DNA of 64,000 bases from Aedoeadaptatus coxii (GTDB taxonomy: Bacteria > Bacillota > Clostridia > Tissierellales > Peptoniphilaceae), in assembly GCF_903819215.1 (NCBI RefSeq), contig NZ_CAIJCT010000006.1; one strand, 5' to 3'. The notes below the pieces were generated by a model, which saw only the letters and a list, made by a program, of their open reading frames with translations, made no database searches and was not told where the DNA came from. This document shows, piece after piece, positions 1 through 8,287 of this stretch (the first letter of the stretch is position 1; each line of letters opens with the position of its first letter). Both the position numbers and the translations under genes were made by a program.

Positions 1-54
1 GTATTTTTAAATACCTGTCGCCTCTTTTGCGTGCTCAAAATGAATGATCCTTTA

Positions 55-83
55 TTGACAAAGAACTTTCTCGGTGATATTGT
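55..83 (+). promoter_or_regulatory. Sigma-A-type promoter of the thi operon
   Basis: TTGACA at 55-60 is a perfect -35 box, followed by a 17-base spacer and TATTGT at 78-83. Transcription would start about 15 bases before the riboswitch, which fits a riboswitch-led operon. I see nothing else in bases 1-54. Confidence 0.7.
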
Positions 84-101
84 TTCCTTAATCGAATAAT
101 T

Positions 102-180
102 GCAAGGGGGACTTTGACGTTGAGAAGGTAGAACCTGACCCTATGAACCTGTGAGTTAATACTCGCGTAGGAATGCATGC
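102..180 (+). promoter_or_regulatory. TPP riboswitch (THI element)
   Basis: The conserved THI-box parts appear in order: GGGG near 106-110, TTGAGA at 120-125, the ACCCTATGAACCTG segment around 138-151, and GCGTAGGAA near 165-173. TPP aptamers bind thiamine pyrophosphate and shut off thiamine genes. It is followed by a terminator and then thiM, so premature transcription termination is the likely output. Confidence 0.92.
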
Positions 181-200
181 GACTTTTATGAACATGACAA

Positions 201-237
201 GAAGTATCTTCTCAACGGAGAAGGTACTTCTTTTTTT
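201..237 (+). terminator. Riboswitch-controlled terminator upstream of thiM
   Basis: Bases 201-213 pair with 218-230 (one G-T pair) around a short AACG loop and are followed by seven T. Its place between the TPP aptamer and thiM makes it the probable expression platform. Confidence 0.8.
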
Positions 238-255
238 GTCTAGGAAAGGTTCAAG

Positions 256-1071
256 ATGAAAGAAATTAAACAAACTCTCGTCAAAGCGGGAAACGACGTA
301 CGCGCCATCGGGCCTATGGCTCCCTCGATTACGAATTTTGTCACTATCGATTTTGTCGCCAACGCGCAAATCGCCGTAGGCGGTTCCGCCGCCATGGTCT
401 ACATGGTCGACGAAGGAGAAACAGTGGCGGACATTGCAAAGTGCATCTACATTAACGTAGGCACGCTCATGCCTTCCCACGGCGACACCATGACCGCCGC
501 GGCGAAACGGGCGTACGAAAAATCCGCCTATGTATTGGATCCCGTTGCCATCGGCATCGGGGAGTTGCGCACGAAGCTTTTAGAAGGCATGAAAGATTAT
601 CCGCCGAAAATCGTGCGGGGAAATGCTTCGGAAATTATCAGCCTCGCCAAAATGTGGGGCCTTGTCGATTCCGATAAAGGTGCCGTTCGCGGCGTAGACT
701 CTACAGACACTGTGGAAAGCGCCAAAGCGTCGGCGGAAGCGCTGGCAAAGTTTATCGACGGCGCCGTTTGCGTTTCGGGCAAAGAAGATATCATCACCGA
801 CGGTACGCGCACCATTCGCTCTTTCGGCGGCAGTGAATATTTCGCGCGGATTACGGGAAGCGGCTGTTCTTTAGGCGGCGTCTGCGCCGTTTACGCGTCG
901 GTAACCGATCCCTTTACCGCCGCTCTCGCCGCCACCAACGCCTACAATGTAGCGGGGAAAATCGCCGAAGGAGAGGCGAAGGGCACGGCAAGCTTTAAGG
1001 TCGCCTTCCTGGACGCTCTTTCCAATTTAACGGGAGAAGACATTGCTGGTTGCGAAATGGAGGCACTGTAA
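256..1071 (+). CDS. thiM: Hydroxyethylthiazole kinase
   Basis: The 271-residue protein has the usual length of ThiM, which phosphorylates the thiazole alcohol HET with ATP so that salvaged thiazole can enter thiamine synthesis. The ribokinase-like phosphate-binding motif TGSGCSLGG lies at residues 200-208, with the cysteine found in ThiM proteins. The N-terminal APSITNFVT stretch matches the family's substrate-binding start. An AGGAAAGG ribosome-binding site precedes ATG 256. It is the first gene behind the TPP riboswitch and its TAA stop overlaps the thiE start. No thiazole-synthesis genes (thiG, thiS, thiH) are in the cluster, so the thiazole moiety is probably salvaged here (inference). 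Confidence 0.95.
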   Translation: MKEIKQTLVKAGNDVRAIGPMAPSITNFVTIDFVANAQIAVGGSAAMVYMVDEGETVADIAKCIYINVGTLMPSHGDTMTAAAKRAYEKSAYVLDPVAIGIGELRTKLLEGMKDYPPKIVRGNASEIISLAKMWGLVDSDKGAVRGVDSTDTVESAKASAEALAKFIDGAVCVSGKEDIITDGTRTIRSFGGSEYFARITGSGCSLGGVCAVYASVTDPFTAALAATNAYNVAGKIAEGEAKGTASFKVAFLDALSNLTGEDIAGCEMEAL

Positions 1072-1757
1072 TGGCCTTCAGCATCGAAAAATATTTCGTC
1101 GTCGGCCCTGAAAACACCCTTGGCCGCCCGGTAGCGAACATCGTTCGTGCCGCCGTGGAAGCGGGCTTTACCTGCGTGCAAATCAGAAGCAAAGTGGCAA
1201 GTGCCCGGGAAATGATCGCCATCACCGTGGAAGTATCCGATCTTTTACGGGCCATGAATAAATCCGACGAGGTCACCCTTTTAATCGACGATCGATTGGA
1301 TGTAGTCCTCGCCGCCCGTGAAGCCGGCGCGAAAGTAGACGGCGTTCACGTAGGCCAAACGGATATTCCCGTAGCGGTCTGCAGAAAATATTTAGGCGAC
1401 GATGCCGTCATCGGTCTTTCCGCGCCTACAGGAGATTTAACCCGTTACGTGCAAGAGGGAAATTTTGAAGGCGTGGATTATTTCGGCGCCGGTCCTCTCC
1501 ACGAAACGGCGACGAAACGCGATTGCGGCCTGGACGATGCGGGCAATATTATTTACCGCACCCTCGATGAAATTAAAAAGCTCGCCGCCATTTCGCCCCT
1601 TCCCATTACCATCGGCGGCGGCGTCAAGGCCGAGGATATGAAATCCTTAGTGGAAACCGGCGTCGACGGATTTTTCGTCGTTTCCGCCATTGCATCGGCT
1701 GAGGATCCGAAAAAGGCGGCGGAAGAATTAGTGCACCGCTGGGAAGATGCCAAATGA
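1071..1757 (+). CDS. thiE: Thiamine-phosphate synthase
   Basis: ThiE joins HMP-pyrophosphate and thiazole phosphate to give thiamine phosphate. The protein shows the TIM-barrel family features: QIRSK near the N-terminus, the GPLHETATKRD segment corresponding to the GPxxxTxTK diphosphate-binding motif, and IGGGVKAED near the C-terminus. A longer frame opens with TTG at 1050, but ATG 1071 is preferred: GGAGG sits 8 bases upstream and the start overlaps the thiM stop as TAATG. This gives 228 residues, normal for ThiE. It is translationally coupled on both sides (ATGA with thiD). Confidence 0.94.
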   Translation: MAFSIEKYFVVGPENTLGRPVANIVRAAVEAGFTCVQIRSKVASAREMIAITVEVSDLLRAMNKSDEVTLLIDDRLDVVLAAREAGAKVDGVHVGQTDIPVAVCRKYLGDDAVIGLSAPTGDLTRYVQEGNFEGVDYFGAGPLHETATKRDCGLDDAGNIIYRTLDEIKKLAAISPLPITIGGGVKAEDMKSLVETGVDGFFVVSAIASAEDPKKAAEELVHRWEDAK

Positions 1758-2533
1758 AAATAAAGACGATGATGACCGTTGCGGGAAGCGATTCGTCGGG
1801 AGGCGCGGGGATTCAAGCCGACATTAAGACGGCCACATCCCTCGGCGTCTTTGCCACATCGGCCATTACCTCCATTACGGCGCAAAATACAATAGGCGTA
1901 AAAGCGGTTTACGATCTTTCACCGGAAGCGGTGGCGTCGCAAATAGATGCCATTATGGACGACATTCCTCCCGACGCCGTAAAGATCGGCATGGTATCCT
2001 CGGCGGAGATTATAAAAACCATCGCCGATCACCTAAAACATTACCGCGGGCCGGTGGTTGTAGATCCCGTGATGGTGGCGACCAGCGGATCCCCTCTTTT
2101 AAGAGAAGAGGCGGAAGCTGCGCTGAAAGAATTGCTTTTGCCCCTTGCCACACTTATAACGCCCAATATTCCCGAGGCGGAACATCTTCTTTCGACGAAG
2201 ATCACTTCCGTCGAGGAGCAAGTGGAAAGCGCTAAAAAAATGGCCGATGCTTACGGCGTGTCGGTTCTCGTAAAGGGAGGACACGGCACGGGCGAAGCTG
2301 TGGATATTTTTTATGACGGGAGCGTGCATCGCTTTGAAAAGCCCATGCTCGATAATCCCAATACACACGGCACGGGATGCACACTCTCTTCCGCCATTGC
2401 ATCCCATTTAGCCTTGGGCTATTCGGCGGAAGAGGCCGTCAAGTTAAGTAAAGAGTACGTTTTTGATGCCATCGCAGATGGCTTAAATTTAGGACATGGG
2501 CACGGGCCCATTCATCATATGGTTAGGAGATAA
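1754..2533 (+). CDS. thiD: Hydroxymethylpyrimidine/phosphomethylpyrimidine kinase
   Basis: The 259-residue protein is a ribokinase-fold ThiD, which phosphorylates HMP and HMP-phosphate. The start carries the family signature VAGSDSSGGAGIQAD (residues 9-23) and the C-terminal half carries NTHGTGCTLSSAIA, the anion hole and catalytic region. ATG 1754 overlaps the thiE stop (ATGA), so translation is likely coupled. It links ThiC, which makes HMP-P, to ThiE. Confidence 0.95.
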   Translation: MKIKTMMTVAGSDSSGGAGIQADIKTATSLGVFATSAITSITAQNTIGVKAVYDLSPEAVASQIDAIMDDIPPDAVKIGMVSSAEIIKTIADHLKHYRGPVVVDPVMVATSGSPLLREEAEAALKELLLPLATLITPNIPEAEHLLSTKITSVEEQVESAKKMADAYGVSVLVKGGHGTGEAVDIFYDGSVHRFEKPMLDNPNTHGTGCTLSSAIASHLALGYSAEEAVKLSKEYVFDAIADGLNLGHGHGPIHHMVRR

Positions 2534-2535
2534 GA

Positions 2536-3837
2536 ATGAATTACGCGACACAAATGGACGCCGCACGTAAAGGTATTATTACAAACGAAATGAAAGCTGT
2601 TGCCGCATACGAAAATCGCGACGTGGAAGACATTCGCCGCTGGGTAGCGGAAGGAAAAGTGGCCATTCCCGCCAATAAAAACCACAAGTGCATTAAGCCT
2701 ACGGGCATCGGCAGTATGTTAAAAACAAAGATCAATGTCAACCTCGGCGTGTCGAAAGACGTTTCCGATTTAGACGAAGAGCTTAAAAAAGTACAATACG
2801 CCGTAGACCTGGGTGGCGACGCCATTATGGACCTTTCCACCCATGGCGACACGAAAATTTTCCGCCGCAAACTGACCTCCGAATGTCCTGCCATGATCGG
2901 TACCGTACCCATTTACGATTCGGTGATTTATCATCAAAAAGATTTAGGACAACTGACGGCACAAGATTTTCTCGATGTTATTCGCGCCCACGGGGAAGAC
3001 GGCGTGGACTTCGTCACCTTACACTGCGGCCTCACCAAACGCACCGTGGAACAATTAAAACGCTTCGGCCGCACGACCAATATCGTCTCTCGCGGCGGAT
3101 CTTTAGTTTTCGCGTGGATGAGTATGACGGGCAACGAAAACCCCTTCTTCGAATACTACGATGAGATTTTAGATATTTGCCGAGAATACGACATGACCAT
3201 TTCCCTCGGCGACGGCGCCCGTCCGGGTTGCCTTGCCGATGCAGGAGATATTCTTCAAATTGAAGAGCTCGTGCGCTTAGGCGAGCTGACCCTCCGCGCA
3301 TGGGAAAAAGACGTGCAAGTTATGGTAGAAGGCCCGGGACACGTGCCCTTGGATCAAGTAAAAGCCAATATGGAAATTCAACAAAGCCTTTGCCACGGCG
3401 CCCCCTTCTACGTATTAGGGCCCATCGTCACCGATATCGCCGCAGGCTACGATCACATTACAGCTGCTATCGGCGGTGCCGTCGCCGCCATGAGCGGAGC
3501 GGCATTCCTCTGCTACGTAACCCCGGCGGAACACTTGGCACTTCCCAACGCCGACGATGTTAAAGAAGGCATTATGGCGTCGAAAATCGCCGCCCACGCC
3601 GCCGACATTGCGAAGAAAATTCCCGGTGCGCGAGATATAGACGATCGCATGGGCGCGGCGCGTCGCAAATTGGATTGGGATGCGATGTTTGAAAATTGCA
3701 TGGATCCCGTACACGCCAAGGCCGTTCGCGACGAACGGGCACCGGAAGTGGAAGAGACCTGCTCCATGTGCGGAAAATTCTGTGCCGTGCGCAGCATGAA
3801 CAAAGCCCTCGCCGGCGAAGAAGTGGACATTTTATAA
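2536..3837 (+). CDS. thiC: Phosphomethylpyrimidine synthase (radical SAM ThiC)
   Basis: ThiC rearranges aminoimidazole ribotide to HMP-phosphate using a [4Fe-4S] cluster and SAM. At 433 residues it is the short form lacking the long N-terminal extension of proteobacterial ThiC. Recognisable stretches include KINVNLGVS, STHGD, VEGPGHVP and LGPIVTDIAAGYDHI. The C-terminal cluster motif reads CSMCGKFC, that is CX2CX3C, one residue shorter than the CX2CX4C of E. coli-type ThiC; I recall the shorter spacing from short ThiC forms but cannot verify it here. AGGAGA precedes ATG 2536, two bases after the thiD stop. It is the last gene of the operon. Confidence 0.96.
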   Translation: MNYATQMDAARKGIITNEMKAVAAYENRDVEDIRRWVAEGKVAIPANKNHKCIKPTGIGSMLKTKINVNLGVSKDVSDLDEELKKVQYAVDLGGDAIMDLSTHGDTKIFRRKLTSECPAMIGTVPIYDSVIYHQKDLGQLTAQDFLDVIRAHGEDGVDFVTLHCGLTKRTVEQLKRFGRTTNIVSRGGSLVFAWMSMTGNENPFFEYYDEILDICREYDMTISLGDGARPGCLADAGDILQIEELVRLGELTLRAWEKDVQVMVEGPGHVPLDQVKANMEIQQSLCHGAPFYVLGPIVTDIAAGYDHITAAIGGAVAAMSGAAFLCYVTPAEHLALPNADDVKEGIMASKIAAHAADIAKKIPGARDIDDRMGAARRKLDWDAMFENCMDPVHAKAVRDERAPEVEETCSMCGKFCAVRSMNKALAGEEVDIL

Positions 3838-3845
3838 AAAGATAG

Positions 3846-3872
3846 AAAAAGGGGCCGAGAGGTCCTTTTTTT
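3846..3872 (+). terminator. Terminator after thiC
   Basis: An A-rich lead, a GGGGCC stem with a GAGA loop closing on GGTCC, and seven T make a rho-independent terminator just past the thiC stop. Confidence 0.7.
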
Positions 3873-3902
3873 GTGAACATTTTCCGTAAATTGTGTTATA
3901 CT
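3873..3902 (+). promoter_or_regulatory. Probable promoter of the cyclase gene
   Basis: TATACT at 3897-3902 is a good -10 box 31 bases before the start codon. The -35 region is weak (GTGAAC at 3873-3878, spacer 18), so only the -10 is well supported. Confidence 0.4.
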
Positions 3903-3933
3903 ATCCGATATTCAAAAAAGGGAGGAACGTGCT

Positions 3934-4668
3934 ATGACATCACTATGGAAACAATTGGAACAGTTTAAATCCGAGACGGAAATGGTGGAACTTTCCCATC
4001 CCGTGTCGGATAAAACGCCGCACTGGGCGGGATTTACATCCCTGACATCGGAAGAGCTTTATAATTTTAAGGAGCATCGCTTTACGGCTCGCGTTTACAA
4101 GATCGTGAGTCAATACGGCACCCATATCGATGCGCCCGGCCATTTTACAGAAGGCGGTCGTATGCTCGACAAACTCGATCCGAAAGACACGATTTTGCCC
4201 CTCGTCGTGGTGGATGTGTCGGATAAAGTGAAGGAAAATGCCGATTACATCGTAGGCGAAGAGGATATTTTACGGCACGAAGAGCGTCACGGTAAAATTC
4301 CCGAAGGATCCTTTGTGGCACTGCGCACCGATTGGTCGAAGCGCACGGAAAATTTCGATAACATCGACGACGACGGCATTAGCCATTACCCGGGATGGTC
4401 TATTCCCGCTTGTCGCTTATTAATTGAACAGCGACACGTAAAGGCCATCGGTCACGAAACGTCGGACACCGATGCGTCGGCGATTTCCAACAAAGAGGGC
4501 TATCTCCCCGTAGAGACTTATGTTTTGGCACAGGATATTTATCAAGTGGAACTTATGCGCAATTTAGATCAAATGCCTCCTACCGGCGGCGTTATCTCCG
4601 TAGGGTATCCCAATATGGTAGACGGTCCCGGATTCAGCGCGCGCTGTTTCGGATTTTACAAAAAATAG
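3934..4668 (+). CDS. Cyclase family protein (kynurenine formamidase-like metal hydrolase)
   Basis: The 244-residue protein belongs to the cyclase family (PF04199), metal-dependent hydrolases that include bacterial arylformamidase KynB. The signature GTHIDAPGHF is present at about residues 60-75, with metal-binding His/Asp residues and a later GHETSDTDAS segment typical of the family. A GGGAGGA site precedes ATG 3934. It stands alone between terminators, and the substrate cannot be read from context because no tryptophan-degradation genes are nearby. Family confident, substrate unknown. Confidence 0.85.
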   Translation: MTSLWKQLEQFKSETEMVELSHPVSDKTPHWAGFTSLTSEELYNFKEHRFTARVYKIVSQYGTHIDAPGHFTEGGRMLDKLDPKDTILPLVVVDVSDKVKENADYIVGEEDILRHEERHGKIPEGSFVALRTDWSKRTENFDNIDDDGISHYPGWSIPACRLLIEQRHVKAIGHETSDTDASAISNKEGYLPVETYVLAQDIYQVELMRNLDQMPPTGGVISVGYPNMVDGPGFSARCFGFYKK

Positions 4669-4674
4669 ATATGA

Positions 4675-4707
4675 AAAAAAGGAGTTTCCCGAAGGAAACT
4701 CCTTTTT
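4675..4707. terminator. Bidirectional terminator between convergent genes
   Basis: AAAAAGGAGTTTCC and GGAAACTCCTTTTT form a perfect hairpin with A and T runs on the two sides, serving both the cyclase gene and the convergent PBP gene. Confidence 0.85.
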
Positions 4708-4709
4708 GC

Positions 4710-7139
4710 TTATTGGGATTTTTTAGAAGAGCTGCCGCTTTTACCTTTGGAATTACCGGAACCTTGTCCGCTTTTGCCGGAGCCTTGTTCCGTTTTTCCG
4801 GAGCTGTTGCCGCTTCCGTTCTTATTATCCTTATTGTCTTTGTTTTCGTCGTTTTTCTTATCTTCCGTCTTCGGTTTCGGAGGAACATTGCGATAGAGAT
4901 TTTTAAGTCCCTTGGGCGATGTGCCTTCGGCGAAGATTTCTGTATAGCCGGCGACGGGGATATATTTTTTGTATAAGCCGTCTTCCGGTTCTTTAAAGTC
5001 TTTGTAATCCAAATCCTTGTGGACATCGCGCATAATGGAGCGCCATAAATTGGCCGCCATACGGGAGTAATCCCAAAGAGGCGTGTTGTCGTCGTTGCCG
5101 ATCCAAACCGATGCGGTGTAATAGGGCGTAAAGCCTACAAACCAGCTGTCGCGTTTGCGGTTGGTCGTACCGGTTTTGCCGGCGATAGCTTGTCCGCCGA
5201 AATTAGCATAGGTACCCGTACCGCTTTTAACGACGGTTTGGAGCATGGACGTCATAATATATGCGTTTTGGGGCGAGGTAATTTCCGTAGCTTCTCGTTT
5301 ATTTTCAAAAATGACCTTGCCGGTTTTATCCGTAATTTTATCGACGAAAGAAGGTTTAATAAATTGGCCACCGTTGGGGAAGGTGCTGAAAGCTCCCGCC
5401 ATTTCCAAGGGGCTGATGCCCACGGTCATGCCGCCCAAAGTAAGGGAAGCCAAGTTGACGTCGTTGTATTTTTGCGTGTCGATGTTGACGTAGCGATCGT
5501 CATCTTCCGGCGTAACGATGGATGAAATTTGCATCTTCTTCAAATTGTCGATCATCTTTTGGCTGGCCGCATTTTCGTCACTTGCCAGGCCTTTTCCTAC
5601 GAGATAAGCGCCCACATTGGACGAATTGCGAATAAGATTGCGCACCGTGGCGTAACCTTGGTAACCTGTGGAGTTTTTCGGCCATCCGCCCGGGCGGGGA
5701 AGGTCGCGGTAGACGTCTCCCGCCGTGCCTCCATCATTTAAGAGGGCGAGATAGGGGCCGATAGGTTTAATGGACGAGCCCGGTTGTCTCGGATTTTTGG
5801 CGCGGTTTAAAATATTGTTTCCGCCGATACCTCGTCCGCCGACGATGGCGATTACTTGGCCCGTTTGGTGATTCATTACCGTAATGCCGACTTGGGGTTG
5901 AATAATGCCGTTTTTATCTGTGTGGCGACCGGGGAAGAAACTGTTTTGCGCTACCTTGTCTTCCAGGATTTTTTGAACATTTAAATCCAAAGGCGTTTCA
6001 ATGGTGAGGCCGCCGTTGTAAAGAATATTTTGCGCTTCTTCTTCTTTGTGGCCTTGAGCCCGTAAAATGGAAAGCACTTCGTCTTTTACGGCATCGACAT
6101 AGTAAGAGGAAATGCCTTTTGTGGTGCGAACGCCTAAGTTTAAGTCGATGGGTTCGTTAATGGCATCTTTCATCGTAGATTCGTCGATCATGCCGAGGGA
6201 ATTCATTTTGTGCAGAATCAGTTCTTGACGTTTTTTACTTGCCGGATTGGGAACGGCTTTGCCAACGACGATGTCACCGGATTTAATTTGATTCTTTTCA
6301 AAGGCGTCGATGAGATTTAATTCGGCGAGTTTGTCTGCCAGTTTGCGAGTATCTTTACCCGCCTTTTCCCCTTTATTTTCCGTAGCGGGAATGAGGGCGA
6401 GATCGATGGATTCCAAATCTTCTCCATCTTCAATAGGCGCTACATTATAGGGCGTATATTCCGAAGGGCGATTGGTAATACCGACGATCATAGCCGATTC
6501 GGCGAGGGTAAGATCTTTTACATCTTTATTGAAGAAACTTTTTGCCGCCGCTTCTACGCCGATGGTGCCCTTGGAGAAGGCGGCGGAGTTAAGATAAGCT
6601 TCCAAGATTTGTTTTTTCGAAAGATTGCTTTCCAATTGGAAGGCGTAATAAATATCTTGGAACTTACGGGCATAGCTTTTAACCGGTGAGGTGTATAAGT
6701 TTTTTGCCACCTGCATGGTAATAGTGGATCCGCCTTGGCTGAAATCCATGTCTTTTAAGTTTTTGAGGGTGGCCGAAATCAGGCGACGGAAATCCACGCC
6801 GCCGTGTTCGTAAAAACGTTGGTCCTCGATGGCGATGGCGGCTTCCTGTAAATGGTCGGGCATGCGATCGATAGAGACCCATTGGCTGTATTCATTTTGA
6901 ACGAGCCGCTCTACATTTTCACCGTCTTTATCCCGCACCACCGACGTTTCGGCAATGGCGGCGCGAACATTTTTCGGATCGATTTCCGGGGATTCGCTAA
7001 TGGCGGTAATGGCATAAGAAAAGGCGATGCCTACTAATGTAATGCCCGCAATAACAAATAATAAAAAGATGATTTTAAAGGCAGAGCTCCAGCGCAGATT
7101 ATGATCTTCGCGCCTCGTCTGTCCGCGTTTTCTAGGCAT
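4710..7139 (-). CDS. Class A penicillin-binding protein (PBP1A-type transglycosylase/transpeptidase)
   Basis: This 809-residue bifunctional enzyme polymerises lipid II and crosslinks peptidoglycan. After a cytoplasmic Arg-rich start and one membrane anchor (about residues 22-45) comes the GT51 domain with EDQRFYEHGGVDFRR (catalytic Glu) and GGSTITMQVAKNLY. The transpeptidase domain has SSIKP (nucleophile Ser and Lys), SSN and KTGTTN. The last 65 residues or so are a Pro/Lys then Gly/Ser/Lys-rich low-complexity tail, probably a flexible wall-embedded extension. An AAAGGAGG site lies just before the start. Monocistronic, convergent with the cyclase gene. Confidence 0.95.
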   Translation of the reverse strand: MPRKRGQTRREDHNLRWSSAFKIIFLLFVIAGITLVGIAFSYAITAISESPEIDPKNVRAAIAETSVVRDKDGENVERLVQNEYSQWVSIDRMPDHLQEAAIAIEDQRFYEHGGVDFRRLISATLKNLKDMDFSQGGSTITMQVAKNLYTSPVKSYARKFQDIYYAFQLESNLSKKQILEAYLNSAAFSKGTIGVEAAAKSFFNKDVKDLTLAESAMIVGITNRPSEYTPYNVAPIEDGEDLESIDLALIPATENKGEKAGKDTRKLADKLAELNLIDAFEKNQIKSGDIVVGKAVPNPASKKRQELILHKMNSLGMIDESTMKDAINEPIDLNLGVRTTKGISSYYVDAVKDEVLSILRAQGHKEEEAQNILYNGGLTIETPLDLNVQKILEDKVAQNSFFPGRHTDKNGIIQPQVGITVMNHQTGQVIAIVGGRGIGGNNILNRAKNPRQPGSSIKPIGPYLALLNDGGTAGDVYRDLPRPGGWPKNSTGYQGYATVRNLIRNSSNVGAYLVGKGLASDENAASQKMIDNLKKMQISSIVTPEDDDRYVNIDTQKYNDVNLASLTLGGMTVGISPLEMAGAFSTFPNGGQFIKPSFVDKITDKTGKVIFENKREATEITSPQNAYIMTSMLQTVVKSGTGTYANFGGQAIAGKTGTTNRKRDSWFVGFTPYYTASVWIGNDDNTPLWDYSRMAANLWRSIMRDVHKDLDYKDFKEPEDGLYKKYIPVAGYTEIFAEGTSPKGLKNLYRNVPPKPKTEDKKNDENKDNKDNKNGSGNSSGKTEQGSGKSGQGSGNSKGKSGSSSKKSQ

Positions 7140-7162
7140 AGAAACCTCCTTTATAATGTCTT

Positions 7163-7171
7163 ATTATACCA
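7163..7171 (-). promoter_or_regulatory. Extended -10 promoter of the PBP gene
   Basis: On the minus strand the sequence reads TGGTATAAT, a perfect -10 with an upstream TG. No convincing -35 is visible, as is usual for extended -10 promoters. The box is about 25 bases from the PBP start. Confidence 0.6.
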
Positions 7172-7306
7172 AAAGGCGCCTTGAAGAGTAGAGGGATTCC
7201 GACAAATTCTAAAGCTTAGATAAAAAAATACTTTTTTCTCTCAAAAATGGTAAGATAAGTAGGCTTATTATCCTCTATTATTGTGAAAATGCCATGAGCT
7301 TTACGG

Positions 7307-7336
7307 TTGCAGGCGTTTTTCATAATTTGATATAAT
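7307..7336 (+). promoter_or_regulatory. Promoter of the P1 peptidase/ECF-S/coaX/dus operon
   Basis: TTGCAG at 7307-7312, an 18-base spacer and TATAAT at 7331-7336, followed 22 bases later by a GGAGGG site and ATG 7358. No terminator is seen before the end of dus. Confidence 0.65.
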
Positions 7337-7357
7337 CGAAACGTTTGGAGGGATTCC

Positions 7358-8253
7358 ATGTATAGTGGGTATATTACCGATGTTAAAGGCATCGCCGTAG
7401 GTCACGAAGAAACTATTGAAAAGGGAACGGGCGTTACGGTGATTTTGCCGCCGAAAGGAAACACCGCCGGCGTCGATGTTCGCGGCGGCGCGCCCGGCAC
7501 GCGGGAGTGTGTGCTTTTAAATCCCACGTATGCCGTGGATGAAGTACACGGTTTCGTATTAAGCGGCGGCTCCGCCTACGGGCTGGAAGCGGCGAGTGGC
7601 GTGATGCGCGGACTGAGAGAAGATAACATCGGCTTCGATGTCGGCGTAGGCGTCGTGCCCATTGTGCCCTCGGCGGTGTTATTCGATCTTACGTATAAAT
7701 CAGCCGATGCGTGGCCCGATCATGCTATGGGGCTTTCAGCTTATAAAAAAGCGAGCACGGAAGAAAAGAGACAGGGCATTGTTGGCGCGGGAACGGGGGC
7801 GACCGTCGCCAAAAGCATGGGTGTGGAACACGCCGTAAAATCCGGGATTGGAAGTGCTTCTATAAAAGTGGAAGGGGTTACATTTTCCGCCATAGTAGCG
7901 GTAAACGCCTTCGGCAATATTTACGATGTGGAAGAAGAGAAATGGCTCGCCGAGCCCGTAGTGGACGGAAAAGCTGTTTCTATTGAAGAAGCTCTCGCCA
8001 AAGGTCGCGTGGATTTTGAAAAGGTTCCGTCGTCGCCACCGACGGAACCTTTTCAAAGACTGAACTTTGCAAGCTGGCATCCATTAGTCACAACGGTTTG
8101 GCCAGATCCATCGTGCCCGTGCACACATCCCTGGACGGCGATACGATTTTTACAGTCGCCACCAATGCAAAAGAATGTGACGTACAATTGGCGGAAGTCT
8201 ATATGCCGAAAGTACTCGCGCGGGCGGTGGCCAACGCTTTATTAAGTATATGA
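7358..8253 (+). pseudogene. P1 family (DmpA/NylC-like) peptidase, broken by a frameshift at an inverted repeat
   Basis: The frame from 7358 encodes the N-terminal and middle parts of a P1-family N-terminal-nucleophile hydrolase (ITDVKGIAVGH; VRGGAPGTRE; GFVLSGGSAYGLEAASG; AIVAVNAFGNIYD). From about 8023 it continues as nonsense to a stop at 8245. In the next frame the sequence resumes true family sequence (VVATDGTFSKTELCKLA, then SISHNGLARSIVPVHTSL, DGDTIFTVATNAKE) to TGA 8251-8253. One extra base in the A run at 8019-8022 would rejoin the frames. Even so, the NTT-type autocleavage motif expected just before VVAT is not there; its place is taken by one arm of a perfect inverted repeat. The gene is therefore either genuinely dead or mis-assembled. 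Confidence 0.8.
8019..8053. repeat. Perfect 14-bp inverted repeat at the frameshift
   Basis: Bases 8019-8032 (AAAAGGTTCCGTCG) are the exact reverse complement of 8040-8053, with a 7-base loop. The right arm encodes expected family sequence (DGTFS) in the downstream frame, while the left arm occupies the place where the catalytic Thr motif should be. It lies inside a gene and has no T run, so it is not a terminator. Confidence 0.85.
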
Positions 8254-8287
8254 CCGGCATCGGAACGAGCCGGATCGGAGGTAACAA

